In this document: positions 17,954 through 26,463 of the stretch, one piece after another
Position numbering within the stretch: position 1 is the stretch's first letter
How the letters are laid out: each line of letters begins with the position of its first letter
Translations under genes and position numbers: made by a program
Notes under the pieces: generated by a model
Databases searched by the model: none
Seen by the model: only the letters and a program-made list of their open reading frames with translations
What the model was told of the DNA's origin: nothing
Assembly: GCF_003570715.1 (NCBI RefSeq)
Contig: NZ_QXXQ01000003.1
Coordinates: forward strand, 248,001-312,000
Direction: 5' to 3'
DNA length: 64,000 bases
Origin: Gemmobacter lutimaris
Lineage (GTDB): Bacteria > Pseudomonadota > Alphaproteobacteria > Rhodobacterales > Rhodobacteraceae

Positions 17954-18553
17954 ATGATGCTTCGTTCCGCCCTTCTGGCCCCGCTCGCCGCGCTTGTTTT
18001 CGCCCTGCCCGCGCAGGCCGAGAAGATTTCGCTGTCCGCCCTGTCGAAATACCTCAACGGGCTGACCACCGTTGAATCGCAGTTCACGCAAGTAAACAGC
18101 GATGGCAGTATCGGCACCGGCACCATCTATATCTCGCGTCCCGGCCGGGTGCGCTTTGAATATGCTCCACCCGACAAATCGCTGGTGCTGGCAAGCTCGG
18201 GCAATGTGGCGATCTTTGATCGCAAGTCGAACCAGCCGCCGGAACAATATCCGCTGGCAAAGACACCGCTGAACCTGATCCTTGCCAAGAACGTCGATCT
18301 GGCGCAGGCGAAAATGGTGATCGGGCACCGTGAGGACGGCAACACCACGCGTGTCTTGGCGCAAGACCCAAAGCACCCGGAATATGGCAGCATCGAAATG
18401 GTGTTTACCGCCAATCCGGTAGAGCTGCGTCAGTGGATCATCACCGATGACGCGGGCAGCAAGACGACGGTTATTCTGGGCGAGATGGCCAAGGGCCGCA
18501 GTTTCAAGTCCGGCTTCTTCGACATTCCGCTGGAAATGGAACGGCGCAACTGA
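17954..18553 (+). CDS. lolA: outer-membrane lipoprotein carrier LolA-like protein
   Basis: A 199-aa periplasmic protein with signal peptide MMLRSALLAPLAALVFALPAQA. The mature part begins EKISLSALSKYLNGLTTVESQFTQV, the LolA start, and contains GTIYISRPGRVRFEYAPPD, a hallmark block of the family. It ferries lipoproteins from LolCDE to the outer membrane. The start is uncertain by one codon (ATGATG at 17954). No ribosome binding site precedes it and a TATATT lies 7 nt upstream, so the message may be leaderless. It ends 9 bp before the convergent lytic-transglycosylase-like gene. Confidence 0.85.
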   Translation: MMLRSALLAPLAALVFALPAQAEKISLSALSKYLNGLTTVESQFTQVNSDGSIGTGTIYISRPGRVRFEYAPPDKSLVLASSGNVAIFDRKSNQPPEQYPLAKTPLNLILAKNVDLAQAKMVIGHREDGNTTRVLAQDPKHPEYGSIEMVFTANPVELRQWIITDDAGSKTTVILGEMAKGRSFKSGFFDIPLEMERRN

Positions 18554-18562
18554 GGCGCCGCC

Positions 18563-19147
18563 TTACCGCCCACAGCCTGACAGTTGCGCCGCATAATTGT
18601 CGGCGCGCTGCTGCACCCGGTTCGCCACATCCACCAGCCAGGTTTTCGCATTGTAGCTGCCATTGGCAAAGCCGGTGCGACCTTCGTGATAGGCAAGATA
18701 TTGGCTGCGGGCATCCCATTTTGAAACGCCCAGACGTTTCTCGGTGCCATCCATATACCAGCCCATGAAATCGGTCGCGTCGTCGATCCGGTCGCGTTTT
18801 GCGCGACCGTTGCGCGTTTCCTTCTGGTATTCCTCCCAAGTGCCATCCAGCGCCTGACTGTAGCCATAGGCCGTGCTTTGCCGCCCCATCGGAATGATGC
18901 CCAGCGCAAAACGATGCGGGGTGCGGGCATTGCCGATGAATTTGCTTTCCTGATGGATGGTTGCCATCTGCACATGCACAGGCACGCCCCAGCGGCGTTC
19001 GGTGGCCTTCATGGCCCGATAATACTCAGGGCGCTCCCTCAGGATCGCACAGGCATCCTCGAGATTGCGCGGCGCCGCAAATCTGCTGCCCCCGCCGCAA
19101 GAGGCGAGGAGAAGAAGAAGGATCGACGCACGGAGAAGTCTGCTCAT
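18563..19147 (-). CDS. lytic-transglycosylase-like lipoprotein
   Basis: A 194-aa protein with lipoprotein signal MSRLLRASILLLLLASC (lipobox LASC). The mature domain has MATIHQESKF, with a likely catalytic Glu in QES, then AYGYSQALDGTWEEY and YLAYHEGRTGF, in line with a transglycosylase SLT-type lysozyme fold acting on peptidoglycan. The start at 19147 has GAGGGG 4 nt upstream and places the lipobox correctly; a longer frame exists but lacks these. It is divergent from hspQ and convergent with lolA. Confidence 0.8.
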   Translation of the reverse strand: MSRLLRASILLLLLASCGGGSRFAAPRNLEDACAILRERPEYYRAMKATERRWGVPVHVQMATIHQESKFIGNARTPHRFALGIIPMGRQSTAYGYSQALDGTWEEYQKETRNGRAKRDRIDDATDFMGWYMDGTEKRLGVSKWDARSQYLAYHEGRTGFANGSYNAKTWLVDVANRVQQRADNYAAQLSGCGR

Positions 19148-19358
19148 CTGCCCCTCGCGTGTCGTTGTTTTGTCGCAGGATATGCGATTTCGGAGGAAGG
19201 GGAAATGGCCCGCGACAGCATTTCGCATCAGTATTCCGCGAGCCATACGCCAAACTGTGAGGCGATGCCTTACAGACTGTTTCCTTCCGAATCACCTCGG
19301 CACTGTGGACCTGCGATCCTCAAAGGATTAGGAATTTCCAATAGGGGGTCCGTAACGA

Positions 19359-19685
19359 ATGCTCAAAGCGCAGGCGAAATATCATCTCGGCCAGGTGCTG
19401 CGGCATCGGAAACACCCGTTCCGCGGGGTGGTTTTCGACGTGGATGCGATGTTTTCCAATACCGAGGAATGGTATGCCGCCATCCCGGAGGACAGCCGCC
19501 CCGAGCGCGACCAGCCCTTTTATCATCTCTTGGCCGAAAACGACCAAAGCTATTACGTCGCCTATGTGTCGGAACAGAACCTGATCCCGGACGAAACGGG
19601 TGAGCCGGTGGATCACCCGGACCTGCATGACCTGTTCGGCGATTTTGAAGACGGGCGTTACCCGCTGCATTTCAACCTGAATTGA
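19359..19685 (+). CDS. hspQ: heat shock protein HspQ
   Basis: A 108-aa HspQ (YccV-like, hemimethylated-DNA-binding domain) protein. The core KYHLGQVLRHRKHPFRGVVFDVD and QPFYHLLAENDQSYYVAYVSEQNL is the full signature of the family. In enterobacteria HspQ modulates Lon-dependent proteolysis. The start at ATG 19359 is preceded by GGGGGT at 9 nt. I found no convincing sigma32 promoter in the 211 bp upstream. Confidence 0.93.
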   Translation: MLKAQAKYHLGQVLRHRKHPFRGVVFDVDAMFSNTEEWYAAIPEDSRPERDQPFYHLLAENDQSYYVAYVSEQNLIPDETGEPVDHPDLHDLFGDFEDGRYPLHFNLN

Positions 19686-19752
19686 GGCTGCTCGGCCATT
19701 AACCCGGTCGCTGCGTCAGCCGGTTTCAGAGGCGGGTTTGACCCGGATCGCG

Positions 19753-21330
19753 CTAGTAGCCCAATGCGCAACCGTCCTTGCGCGGGTCAGACCCACCTTC
19801 CAGAACGCCAGAGGGATGGATGACAATGGCCTGAGCGCCGCCAATCGGTTCTTCCGCCTCGCGCACGGTATGACCCATGTCCGCGAGCTCGGCCGCAACG
19901 GACGGGGCATAGCCGCGTTCCAGCGTGAATCCTTCGGGTGTGGTAAAGCCGCGCGGGGCGTCGATGGCTTCCTGTAGCTCCATCCCGTAGTCACGCAGGT
20001 TGGTTACCAACCGGGCGTGGCCGCAGGGCTGATAGGCACCCCCCATGACGCCGAAGGGCATGGTGACATGGCCGCCTTCGGCCAGCATGCCGGGGATGAT
20101 TGTGTGCATCGGGCGCTTGCCGCCCGCGGCCTCGTTCGGGTGACCCTGTGTCAGGCTGAAGCCCGCGCCTCGGTTCTGGAAATTGATGCCGAATTTGGTT
20201 GAGGCAAGCCCCGCGCCGAAGCCCCAGAAGATCGAATAAATCAGAGAGACCGCCATGCGGTCCCGATCTACCACAGTGATATAGACGGTATCCTTGTGCA
20301 CCGCTTCGGTCAGTGCGGCAGGATTGGCGCTGGCGCGGCGCGGGTTGATCAGTGCTGCGAGCCGTGCAGCCGTCTCGGGGGCGAGCATATGAGCCAGCCG
20401 TGCCGTATGGTCGGGGTCGGCAAGGAAGCGGTTGCGGGCATCATAGGCCAGTTTCGCGGCCTCAGCCTCGATATGGGCGCGGGTAGCCCCGAAGGGGGCC
20501 ATGGCGGGCAGATCGAAATGCGACAGGATGTTCAGCAACAGAAGTGCGGTCGCGCCCTGACCATTCGGCGGATGTTCGATCACCTCGGCGCCTTTGTAGG
20601 GGGCGGCGACCGGATCGGTATAGAAGCTTCGCACCCCGGCCAGATCGTCCATCGTATGCGGCCCACCCAGTGCGTTCAGCGATGCGATCATGTCCTCGGC
20701 CACTTCGCCTTCGTAAAAGCCTGCACGCCCCTCGCATGCAACGCGGCGCAACACCTCGGCCTGGCCCGGTGCGCGGAAGATCTGCCCCACTTCCGGCACC
20801 TTGCCATTCAGCAGGAAATGCCGTCGGGCCTCACCCTGCAAGACTGCCGCATCGGTGCCCCAGTCAAAGGCGACACGCGGGGCGACGGGCACGCCTTCCT
20901 CTGCGTAGCGGATGGCAGGGGCGAGGGTTTCGGCCAGCCCGATCCGTCCCCAGTCTGCGCTCAGCCGACAGAAGGCGTCCATGGCGCCAGGCAGCGTGAC
21001 GGCATCAATGCCGTGGATCGGCATGGCTGTCAGACCCCTGGCGCGCAGGGCATCTGCCGACAGGCCCGCAGGGGCGGGGCCTGATCCGTTCAGGGCGATG
21101 ACCCTTTCTTCGCCCGCGGGTTTCAGAAGCACGAAGCAATCGCCGCCGATCCCGGTCATCTGCGGCTCGCAAATCCCCAAGAGCACCGCGCCCGCAATCG
21201 CGGCATCCGCCGCATTGCCGCCGGCTTGCAACACATCCAGCGCGACCTTGGCCGCAAGCGGGTGTGAGGTGGCGCACAGGCCATTGCTGGCAAGCACTGC
21301 CGACCGACCGGGTTTCTGGAAATCACGCAT
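19753..21330 (-). CDS. ggt: gamma-glutamyltransferase family N-terminal-nucleophile hydrolase
   Basis: A 525-aa Ntn-hydrolase. The N-terminal half has NGLCATSHPLAAKVALDVLQAGGNAADAAIA and MTGIGGDCF, the standard GGT blocks. The predicted autocleavage and catalytic Thr is Thr348 in HKDTVYITVVD. The small subunit retains GKRPMHTIIPGM, FGVMGGAYQP and EEPIGGAQAI. No signal peptide is visible, so it may be cytoplasmic and act as a glutathione hydrolase or as a related acylase (cephalosporin acylase-like members look similar). The start at 21330 is preferred over an ATG four codons upstream because GGAGGGG precedes it. Confidence 0.9.
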   Translation of the reverse strand: MRDFQKPGRSAVLASNGLCATSHPLAAKVALDVLQAGGNAADAAIAGAVLLGICEPQMTGIGGDCFVLLKPAGEERVIALNGSGPAPAGLSADALRARGLTAMPIHGIDAVTLPGAMDAFCRLSADWGRIGLAETLAPAIRYAEEGVPVAPRVAFDWGTDAAVLQGEARRHFLLNGKVPEVGQIFRAPGQAEVLRRVACEGRAGFYEGEVAEDMIASLNALGGPHTMDDLAGVRSFYTDPVAAPYKGAEVIEHPPNGQGATALLLLNILSHFDLPAMAPFGATRAHIEAEAAKLAYDARNRFLADPDHTARLAHMLAPETAARLAALINPRRASANPAALTEAVHKDTVYITVVDRDRMAVSLIYSIFWGFGAGLASTKFGINFQNRGAGFSLTQGHPNEAAGGKRPMHTIIPGMLAEGGHVTMPFGVMGGAYQPCGHARLVTNLRDYGMELQEAIDAPRGFTTPEGFTLERGYAPSVAAELADMGHTVREAEEPIGGAQAIVIHPSGVLEGGSDPRKDGCALGY

Positions 21331-21517
21331 ATGCCCCTCCATCTTGCGGTGAGGTTAGGATGCGCGGAAGGGAAGGGGAAGAGCCTCGGCGCCGCGATCT
21401 GGGTGGGGGCTTTCTCACGGCACCGAGGGAAGCCTTGTGCAGCTACCCGGAGAATGTTGCAAAACAGGGCGGCGCTATTGAGGGGGAAATGTGGCATGAA
21501 TCTGTCATGGCGTCCGG

Positions 21518-21529
21518 ATTGGCGCCAAT
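21518..21529. promoter_or_regulatory. palindrome upstream of ggt
   Basis: ATTGGCGCCAAT is a perfect 12-bp palindrome in the 214-bp gap between the anti-sigma gene and ggt, 188 bp upstream of ggt. It could be an operator, but palindromes this short occur by chance. Confidence 0.25.
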
Positions 21530-21544
21530 GCGGGGTGCGGCGCC

Positions 21545-21967
21545 TCATTGACGCCAAGGCACGATCAATGTCAGTTCATTCCCTTCTGCGTCGCGGCGAT
21601 ACTGCAATTCGGTGCAGAGGCTTCGAATCAGAAACCAGCCAAAGCCACCCTCGGGCAGATTTGCGCCGCCAAGGGAAGGTGAAAGCCCCAAGGGCGCCTC
21701 AAGTCCGGGCATCGGCAAGCCCTGATCTGCAATGCGGCAGGTCATTCCGGCAGCGCAAGCGGCAAGCTGCAGGTCGATCCGGCCCGGAACGGTCGGATAG
21801 GCATGTTCGACGATATTGTTCAGCACTTCGGCCAGAACGATTTCCAGCCGTTGCCGGAAATCGGCGTCACCGGCGAGGCGCGGCTGTGCCATCAACCGGG
21901 ACAGGGCGGCGCGCACTTCTGCGGATGTTCCCCCAAGCCGCAGGCAGATTTCCGTCGTGTCGGTCAT
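21545..21967 (-). CDS. anti-sigma factor-type serine kinase (RsbW/SpoIIAB-like)
   Basis: A 140-aa GHKL ATPase of the HATPase_c_2 type. The N box is LAEVLNNIVEHAY, the G1 box is RIADQGLPMP, and the lid/G2 region is GGFGWFLIRSLC. Such proteins bind a sigma factor or other target and phosphorylate a STAS partner. The gene lies 19 bp downstream of a STAS gene on the same strand, forming a partner-switching pair. No PP2C phosphatase or sigma factor is present nearby. Confidence 0.88.
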   Translation of the reverse strand: MTDTTEICLRLGGTSAEVRAALSRLMAQPRLAGDADFRQRLEIVLAEVLNNIVEHAYPTVPGRIDLQLAACAAGMTCRIADQGLPMPGLEAPLGLSPSLGGANLPEGGFGWFLIRSLCTELQYRRDAEGNELTLIVPWRQ

Positions 21968-21986
21968 GTCTGGGGGACGCCGTCGG

Positions 21987-22322
21987 TCAGCCGGCTTCCC
22001 GCAGCGCGGCGGGCAAATCAGGATGAATGCGAAAAACGCTGTCCATCCGGGTCAGACGGAACACCTTGTCCACGGCGGGCGTCAGTCCCGCCAGTTCCAA
22101 TCGCCGCTCTGGCCCCAGCAGCTTCATCACCGCCACCACGGCGCCGAGGCCCGAGCTGTCCAGAAACCTGACGCGTGCCATGTCGATCAGCACACGCCCT
22201 TCGGCCTTGGCCACCAGTTCACGCATCCTGTCCTTGAACTGGATCGCACAGGCGGCGTCGATTCTGTCTTCCTCCACCTCCACCAGCAGGGTATCCGCCA
22301 GCGTTTTTGCATGCAGGTTCAT
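21987..22322 (-). CDS. STAS-domain anti-anti-sigma factor
   Basis: A 111-aa single STAS domain. The phosphorylatable serine lies in RFLDSSGLGAVVAV (DSSGLGA motif), and VLIDMARV precedes it as in SpoIIAA/RsbV. When dephosphorylated it should sequester the kinase encoded directly downstream. It is transcribed divergently from msrC across 86 bp, which must hold both promoters. The output of the switch is not identifiable from this window. Confidence 0.9.
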   Translation of the reverse strand: MNLHAKTLADTLLVEVEEDRIDAACAIQFKDRMRELVAKAEGRVLIDMARVRFLDSSGLGAVVAVMKLLGPERRLELAGLTPAVDKVFRLTRMDSVFRIHPDLPAALREAG

Positions 22323-22408
22323 CTGCCGCTCCTTCTCGTCATCCGCTTGCAGGTTACGGTGCGTTCGTTAGCATCCGGTAAGCGCCAGATGCGATTGCAG
22401 GAGATCCG

Positions 22409-22867
22409 ATGACCCCCGACTATGCTGAACTCAGCCGCAGTATTGCGGCCCTTTGCGAGGGTGAAACCGATACTGTGGCGCTGATGGCGACGGTGGTGTG
22501 CGAGCTGCATCACGGTCACCCCCTGTCAGACTGGACCGGGTTCTATCGGGTCACCGCGCCTGAAACGCTGAAGATCGGTCCCTATCAGGGCGGTCATGGC
22601 TGTCTGGTGATTCCCTTCGCGCGCGGGGTCTGTGGTGCAGCGGCGCGCACGGGCGAGGTGCAGCTCGTCCCCGATGTGGAGGCTTTCGAGGGTCACATCG
22701 CCTGTTCCTCGACCACCCGGTCCGAACTGGTGATTCCCGTCCGCAATGGTGCAGGCAAACTGCTGGGCGTGCTGGATCTGGACAGCAATTCCGAAGCCGC
22801 CTTCACCGAAGAGGACGTGCGCCATCTGACCGCAATTCTGGACGAGGTGTTCCGGCATGCCGAATGA
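22409..22867 (+). CDS. msrC: free methionine-(R)-sulfoxide reductase (GAF type)
   Basis: A 152-aa GAF-domain enzyme reducing free L-methionine-R-sulfoxide. The catalytic cysteines are Cys65 (GGHGCLVIP), Cys75 (ARGVCGAA) and Cys99 (GHIACSS); their spacing of 10 and 24 residues is the same as Cys84/94/118 of E. coli fRMsr. SELVIPV and LDLDSNSEAAFTEED complete the family pattern. The last 11 bp overlap the start of the tandem GFA gene, so the two are coupled. A role in oxidative-stress repair follows from the family. Confidence 0.93.
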   Translation: MTPDYAELSRSIAALCEGETDTVALMATVVCELHHGHPLSDWTGFYRVTAPETLKIGPYQGGHGCLVIPFARGVCGAAARTGEVQLVPDVEAFEGHIACSSTTRSELVIPVRNGAGKLLGVLDLDSNSEAAFTEEDVRHLTAILDEVFRHAE

Positions 22868-23636
22868 CATTCATCGCGGATCGTGCCTCTGTGGCGAAGT
22901 CGTGTTCGAGGTCGAGGGGCCGCTGCGCGACGTGATCGCCTGTCATTGCACGCAATGCCGCAAGACCTCGGGCCACTACTGGGCGGCGACTTCCGCGGCA
23001 CATGAACGGTTCCGGCTGGTGCGCGATGCGGGTCTGGTGTGGTATCGGTCTTCCCCGACGGCGCAACGCGGTCATTGTGGCCATTGCGGCGCCACCCTGT
23101 TCTGGCAGCCCGAGGGCGAGGCGCGGATTTCCTTTTCGCCCGGTGCGCTGGAGGGGGTGACCGGGGTGCAGACGGCCGAACACATCTTCACCGAAGATGG
23201 TGGCGACTATTACCCGGAAAGCACCGCGCCCCGAACGGCACCGGGTGCACGCTTGCGGTCTTCTTGCCTGTGCGGCGCCTGTGCTTTCAATCTGCCCGCC
23301 CCGGCAGGGCCGATCACCGCCTGCCATTGCACACAATGCCGCAAGCTTTCCGGCCATTTCAGCGCAAGTTTCGATGTGCCAGAGACGGCACTGGTCTGGG
23401 AGAGCCGCGGGGCGCTGGCAGAATTTACCACTCCGGGTGGCGGCACACGGGGGTTCTGCCGGGACTGCGGATCAAGCCTGTGGTTTCGCGCGGCCGATGG
23501 TGCGTTTTCAGTCGAGGCCGGCGGGATCGACGGCCCGACGGGCGGGCATCTGGCCGCGCATATCTTCACAGCAGATGGTGGCGACTATTACAGCCTTGAT
23601 GACGGTCTGCCGCAGTTCGCCGGGGCCGAGCCTTGA
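22857..23636 (+). CDS. tandem GFA-domain protein
   Basis: A 259-aa protein made of two copies of the GFA (glutathione-dependent formaldehyde-activating) zinc fold. Copy 1 spans about residues 1-120 (GSCLCGEV, CHCTQCRKTSG, GHCGHCGATLFW) and copy 2 about 135-250 (SSCLCGACAF, CHCTQCRKLSG, GFCRDCGSSLWF). Each copy retains the full set of zinc-binding cysteines. The 18 bases GATGGTGGCGACTATTAC occur identically near the end of each copy, so the duplication is recent or conserved. Most GFA proteins have one domain. Substrate is unknown; formaldehyde handling is not proven for the family. Confidence 0.88.
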   Translation: MPNDIHRGSCLCGEVVFEVEGPLRDVIACHCTQCRKTSGHYWAATSAAHERFRLVRDAGLVWYRSSPTAQRGHCGHCGATLFWQPEGEARISFSPGALEGVTGVQTAEHIFTEDGGDYYPESTAPRTAPGARLRSSCLCGACAFNLPAPAGPITACHCTQCRKLSGHFSASFDVPETALVWESRGALAEFTTPGGGTRGFCRDCGSSLWFRAADGAFSVEAGGIDGPTGGHLAAHIFTADGGDYYSLDDGLPQFAGAEP

Positions 23637-23691
23637 CGCCACGTCCGCCACCGCCGACAGTGCGGAACAACAGCCAACCGAGAGGGTGCCC

Positions 23692-24465
23692 GTGGCGCTG
23701 AGTTTCCGGCAGACCGAAATCCTCGCCATCGCGCGCAGCGAGGGCCGCGTGGTGGTCGAAACCCTGGCGGAACGCTTTGGCGTGACGCTGCAAACCATCC
23801 GCCGCGACCTGACCGATCTGGCCGAAGCGGGGCATCTGGATCGTGTGCATGGTGGCGCCGTGATCCGGGCCGGCGTCAGCAATATCGGTTACGAGGAACG
23901 GCGTGGCATGCACGGCAATGCCAAGGCTGCCATCGGCCGCGCCTGCGCGCAGGCGATCCCCGACAATTGTTCGATGATCCTCAACCTCGGCACCACGACC
24001 GAGGCGGTGGCGCGGGAGTTGCTGCACCACCGCGAAATCACCGTGGTCACCAACAACATGAACGTAGCCAATATCCTTGTCACTAACCCGTCCTGCGAGA
24101 TCATGGTGGCGGGCGGCACGCTGCGCCGGTCCGATGGTGGGCTGGTGGGCGATCTGACCTCGCAATTCATGGAGCAGTTCAAGGTCGATTACGGCATCAT
24201 CGGGATTTCCGCGCTGGACCCGGATGGTGACCTTCTGGATTATGACGTGAACGAGGTAAGGGTGTCGAAGGCGATCATCCGCCAGTCTCGCCGGGTCTAT
24301 CTGGTCACCGATGCGTCAAAGCTGGAACGCTCGGCCCCCGCGCGGCTGGCAAGCCTTGCCGACATCGACGCCATCTTCATCGACCGCCCGCTGCCGGAGC
24401 CACTGATGCAGCGCTGCCGCGACTGGGGCACCGAGGTGCATGTGGCGGTTCAGCCCGCCGGGTGA
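23692..24465 (+). CDS. DeoR-family transcriptional regulator (GlpR-like)
   Basis: A 257-aa regulator starting at GTG 23692 (an in-frame GTG lies two codons upstream; AGAGGG is well placed for 23692). The N-terminal DeoR helix-turn-helix reads RQTEILAIARSEGRVVVETLAERFGVTLQTIRRDL, with VHGGAV at its end. The C-terminal sugar-phosphate-sensing domain (DeoRC) contains LNLGTTTEAVA, VVTNNMN and VAGGTLRRSDGGLVG. It most resembles GlpR, the glycerol-3-phosphate repressor, but no glp genes are in the window. It overlaps the convergent VOC gene by 16 bp. Confidence 0.88.
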   Translation: MALSFRQTEILAIARSEGRVVVETLAERFGVTLQTIRRDLTDLAEAGHLDRVHGGAVIRAGVSNIGYEERRGMHGNAKAAIGRACAQAIPDNCSMILNLGTTTEAVARELLHHREITVVTNNMNVANILVTNPSCEIMVAGGTLRRSDGGLVGDLTSQFMEQFKVDYGIIGISALDPDGDLLDYDVNEVRVSKAIIRQSRRVYLVTDASKLERSAPARLASLADIDAIFIDRPLPEPLMQRCRDWGTEVHVAVQPAG

Positions 24466-24887
24466 ATGGGCCGGCTGGGCACCCAGGCATAGCCTTCGGG
24501 GCAAAGGATCACTGTTTCACGCAGCGCATGGCCCGGCTTGTCGGTCGGCGGTTGCAGGATCACCGCCTCCCCCTCGGCGGCGGCCCTTCCGGCTGCGACA
24601 TCCGGGTCGGTATCATAAAGCCGGATCTCTGCACCCGCACCGCGCGGCCCGCTTTCCGGCAGCAAGGCAAACAGAGGATGCGCGGCGAAAGTGCCGTCGG
24701 AATGCAATTGGAATGGCTGGCCCGCATAGACCATGATGGCGAAATCCTTGCTGAGCCGGTGCACACCCATCCCGAACACCACTTGCAGAAACGCCGCCTC
24801 GCGCAGCACGTCGCGGCACAAGAGGTTCAGCCCCATGCCACGCAGGCTGTGGCCGAAGGCGGGGGCGGGAACGGTTTCGTAATCCAT
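24450..24887 (-). CDS. VOC-family (glyoxalase-like) protein
   Basis: A 145-aa protein with the beta-alpha-beta-beta-beta pattern of vicinal-oxygen-chelate proteins. The first module holds GMGLNLLCRDVLREAAFLQVVFGMGVHRLSKDFAIMVYAG and the second holds RLYDTDPDVAAGRAAAEG and ETVILCPEGYAW. Metal ligands are not obvious, so it may be a non-catalytic or binding-type member. Substrate unknown. Convergent with the DeoR gene, with overlapping 3' ends. Confidence 0.75.
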   Translation of the reverse strand: MDYETVPAPAFGHSLRGMGLNLLCRDVLREAAFLQVVFGMGVHRLSKDFAIMVYAGQPFQLHSDGTFAAHPLFALLPESGPRGAGAEIRLYDTDPDVAAGRAAAEGEAVILQPPTDKPGHALRETVILCPEGYAWVPSRPIHPAG

Positions 24888-25063
24888 GGCATCCTCAACG
24901 TGAACACGGCTTCATTCTGGGCCGGAAAAAGCTTCAGGGAATGCAAAATGCGACAGGATGGGACAGCAAAGTGCTTTCTGCCGCACACTCTGGCCATATC
25001 GTCGCCATATGCGCGTGCATTTTCGTGCGAGAAGCCTCTTTGGTTGTATGAAGTGTCGGCTGA

Positions 25064-25774
25064 ATGAAACGCCTTCCTGTTCTTGCACTTTTCCTTGTTC
25101 TGTTACCCATGCAGGGGGCGTATGCCTCGCGGCTCGACGATGCGGAATATATAGCCGCCCAGCAGATTTCCGATGCTTTCGTGCTGACTTTGCGCGCCGC
25201 TGCCGCCACGCGTTTCGCCGCACGATTGGAACGGCCGCTGGCCAAACTTGGCGGGCGGGTGGTTGACCCGGAACGTCTTGCCGCGATGCTGCCCGAAAGC
25301 GTGTCCGATCCGGCGGTCGGCCATCTGCACAAGGCGCTTGCTGTCGGCTATCGCCGGGCGGTCCCGGATGAGCATTTGACCGCCATTGCCGCCTTCCTGC
25401 GCAGCGATACCGGCACTATGTTGCACGCCGTCGTGGTGGAACGGCAGCAGGCCGTCGCCGCTCGTGCGGATGGTATCACCATACCAAGGATACTGCCGGA
25501 GGGATGCCTTGAGGATCTCGGAGTCCTGACCGAGCAGGAAACCGAAAGTTGCCGCACGTTCATGGCAAGTCCGGCGGCCGAAGCCTTGCGGTCCCCGGTG
25601 GCAGGTATCGAACTGGTGTTTCTTCTGCAGGCCAGCCTTGCACAGGTGGACCGAATCCCCATCCAGCTGAACGCCTCCTACATGATCCGCATTCTTGAAG
25701 CCGATGGCGTGGTCACCTTCCCGAACCGGGTCGCGCGGAGGAACGTCATCGACCAGCTTCGCCAACAGCAGTAG
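25064..25774 (+). CDS. secreted hypothetical protein, DUF2059-like
   Basis: A 236-aa protein with signal peptide MKRLPVLALFLVLLPMQGAYA. The body is largely helical; the middle segment DEHLTAIAAFLRSDTGTMLH resembles the 'FY-SP-G' block of DUF2059 and appears again loosely at RTFMASPAAEALRSP, suggesting two helical repeats. Two cysteines (PEGCLED, ESCRTF) may pair. Function unknown; probably periplasmic. Its own promoter should lie in the 176-bp gap upstream. Confidence 0.6.
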   Translation: MKRLPVLALFLVLLPMQGAYASRLDDAEYIAAQQISDAFVLTLRAAAATRFAARLERPLAKLGGRVVDPERLAAMLPESVSDPAVGHLHKALAVGYRRAVPDEHLTAIAAFLRSDTGTMLHAVVVERQQAVAARADGITIPRILPEGCLEDLGVLTEQETESCRTFMASPAAEALRSPVAGIELVFLLQASLAQVDRIPIQLNASYMIRILEADGVVTFPNRVARRNVIDQLRQQQ

Positions 25775-25836
25775 GGCCTTGCCTTCCGCCTGACACAGCC
25801 CGACTGTGGCGGTAACAGCGCCCAGAGGAGGCCCGG

Positions 25837-26460
25837 ATGTTCGACCTGCTTGCCCTGATCCCCGCGCCCGAACTTGCGGCTTTTCTGGCCGCCGGGATCG
25901 TGCTGAACCTGACGCCCGGCGCGGATGTGATCTTCGCCACCGCCTCGGGCATGGCAGGCGGGCCGCGCGCGGGGGCAGTGGCAGGGCTGGGCGTCGGGTT
26001 GGGCGGGCTTTGGCATGTCGGCCTGGCGGCGGCCGGGGTCAGCGCCTTGGTCGCGGCGCATCCCGGCGCGCTGGTGGCGCTGAAATGGCTGGGCGCGGCC
26101 TATCTTCTGTGGCTGGCGTGGAAAAGCTGGACTGCCGGACCAGCCACCGAGGCGGGGCGTGGCATCGCCAGCCCCCTGCGCGCACTATGGCGCGGGTTTC
26201 TGACCAATGCCTTCAACCCGAAGGTGGCGCTGTTCGTCATCGCCTTCCTGCCACAGTTCACCGATCCGGCGCGCGGCCCGGTCTGGCAGCAAATCCTTGT
26301 GCTGGGCGTGCTGTTCACATTCACCGGCACCTTGATTACATGCAGCTATGGCGCGCTGGCGGGCTGGGCCGGTCAGGCGCTGGGCCGCCGGATGGGCGTC
26401 TTGAACAAGGTGGCGGCCGTGATGTTCGGCGGACTTGCCGCCCGGCTGGTGTGGGAGTGA
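25837..26460 (+). CDS. LysE-family amino acid exporter
   Basis: A 207-aa inner-membrane transporter with about six hydrophobic helices. NLTPGADVIFATASGMAGG near the N-terminus is the conserved LysE/RhtB block, and GFLTNAFNPKVALFVIAFLPQF is the second signature. It would export an amino acid or homoserine-lactone-type solute; the substrate cannot be read. Only 3 bp separate it from the homocysteine-methyltransferase-like gene, so the two form an operon. Confidence 0.92.
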   Translation: MFDLLALIPAPELAAFLAAGIVLNLTPGADVIFATASGMAGGPRAGAVAGLGVGLGGLWHVGLAAAGVSALVAAHPGALVALKWLGAAYLLWLAWKSWTAGPATEAGRGIASPLRALWRGFLTNAFNPKVALFVIAFLPQFTDPARGPVWQQILVLGVLFTFTGTLITCSYGALAGWAGQALGRRMGVLNKVAAVMFGGLAARLVWE

Positions 26461-26463
26461 ACC

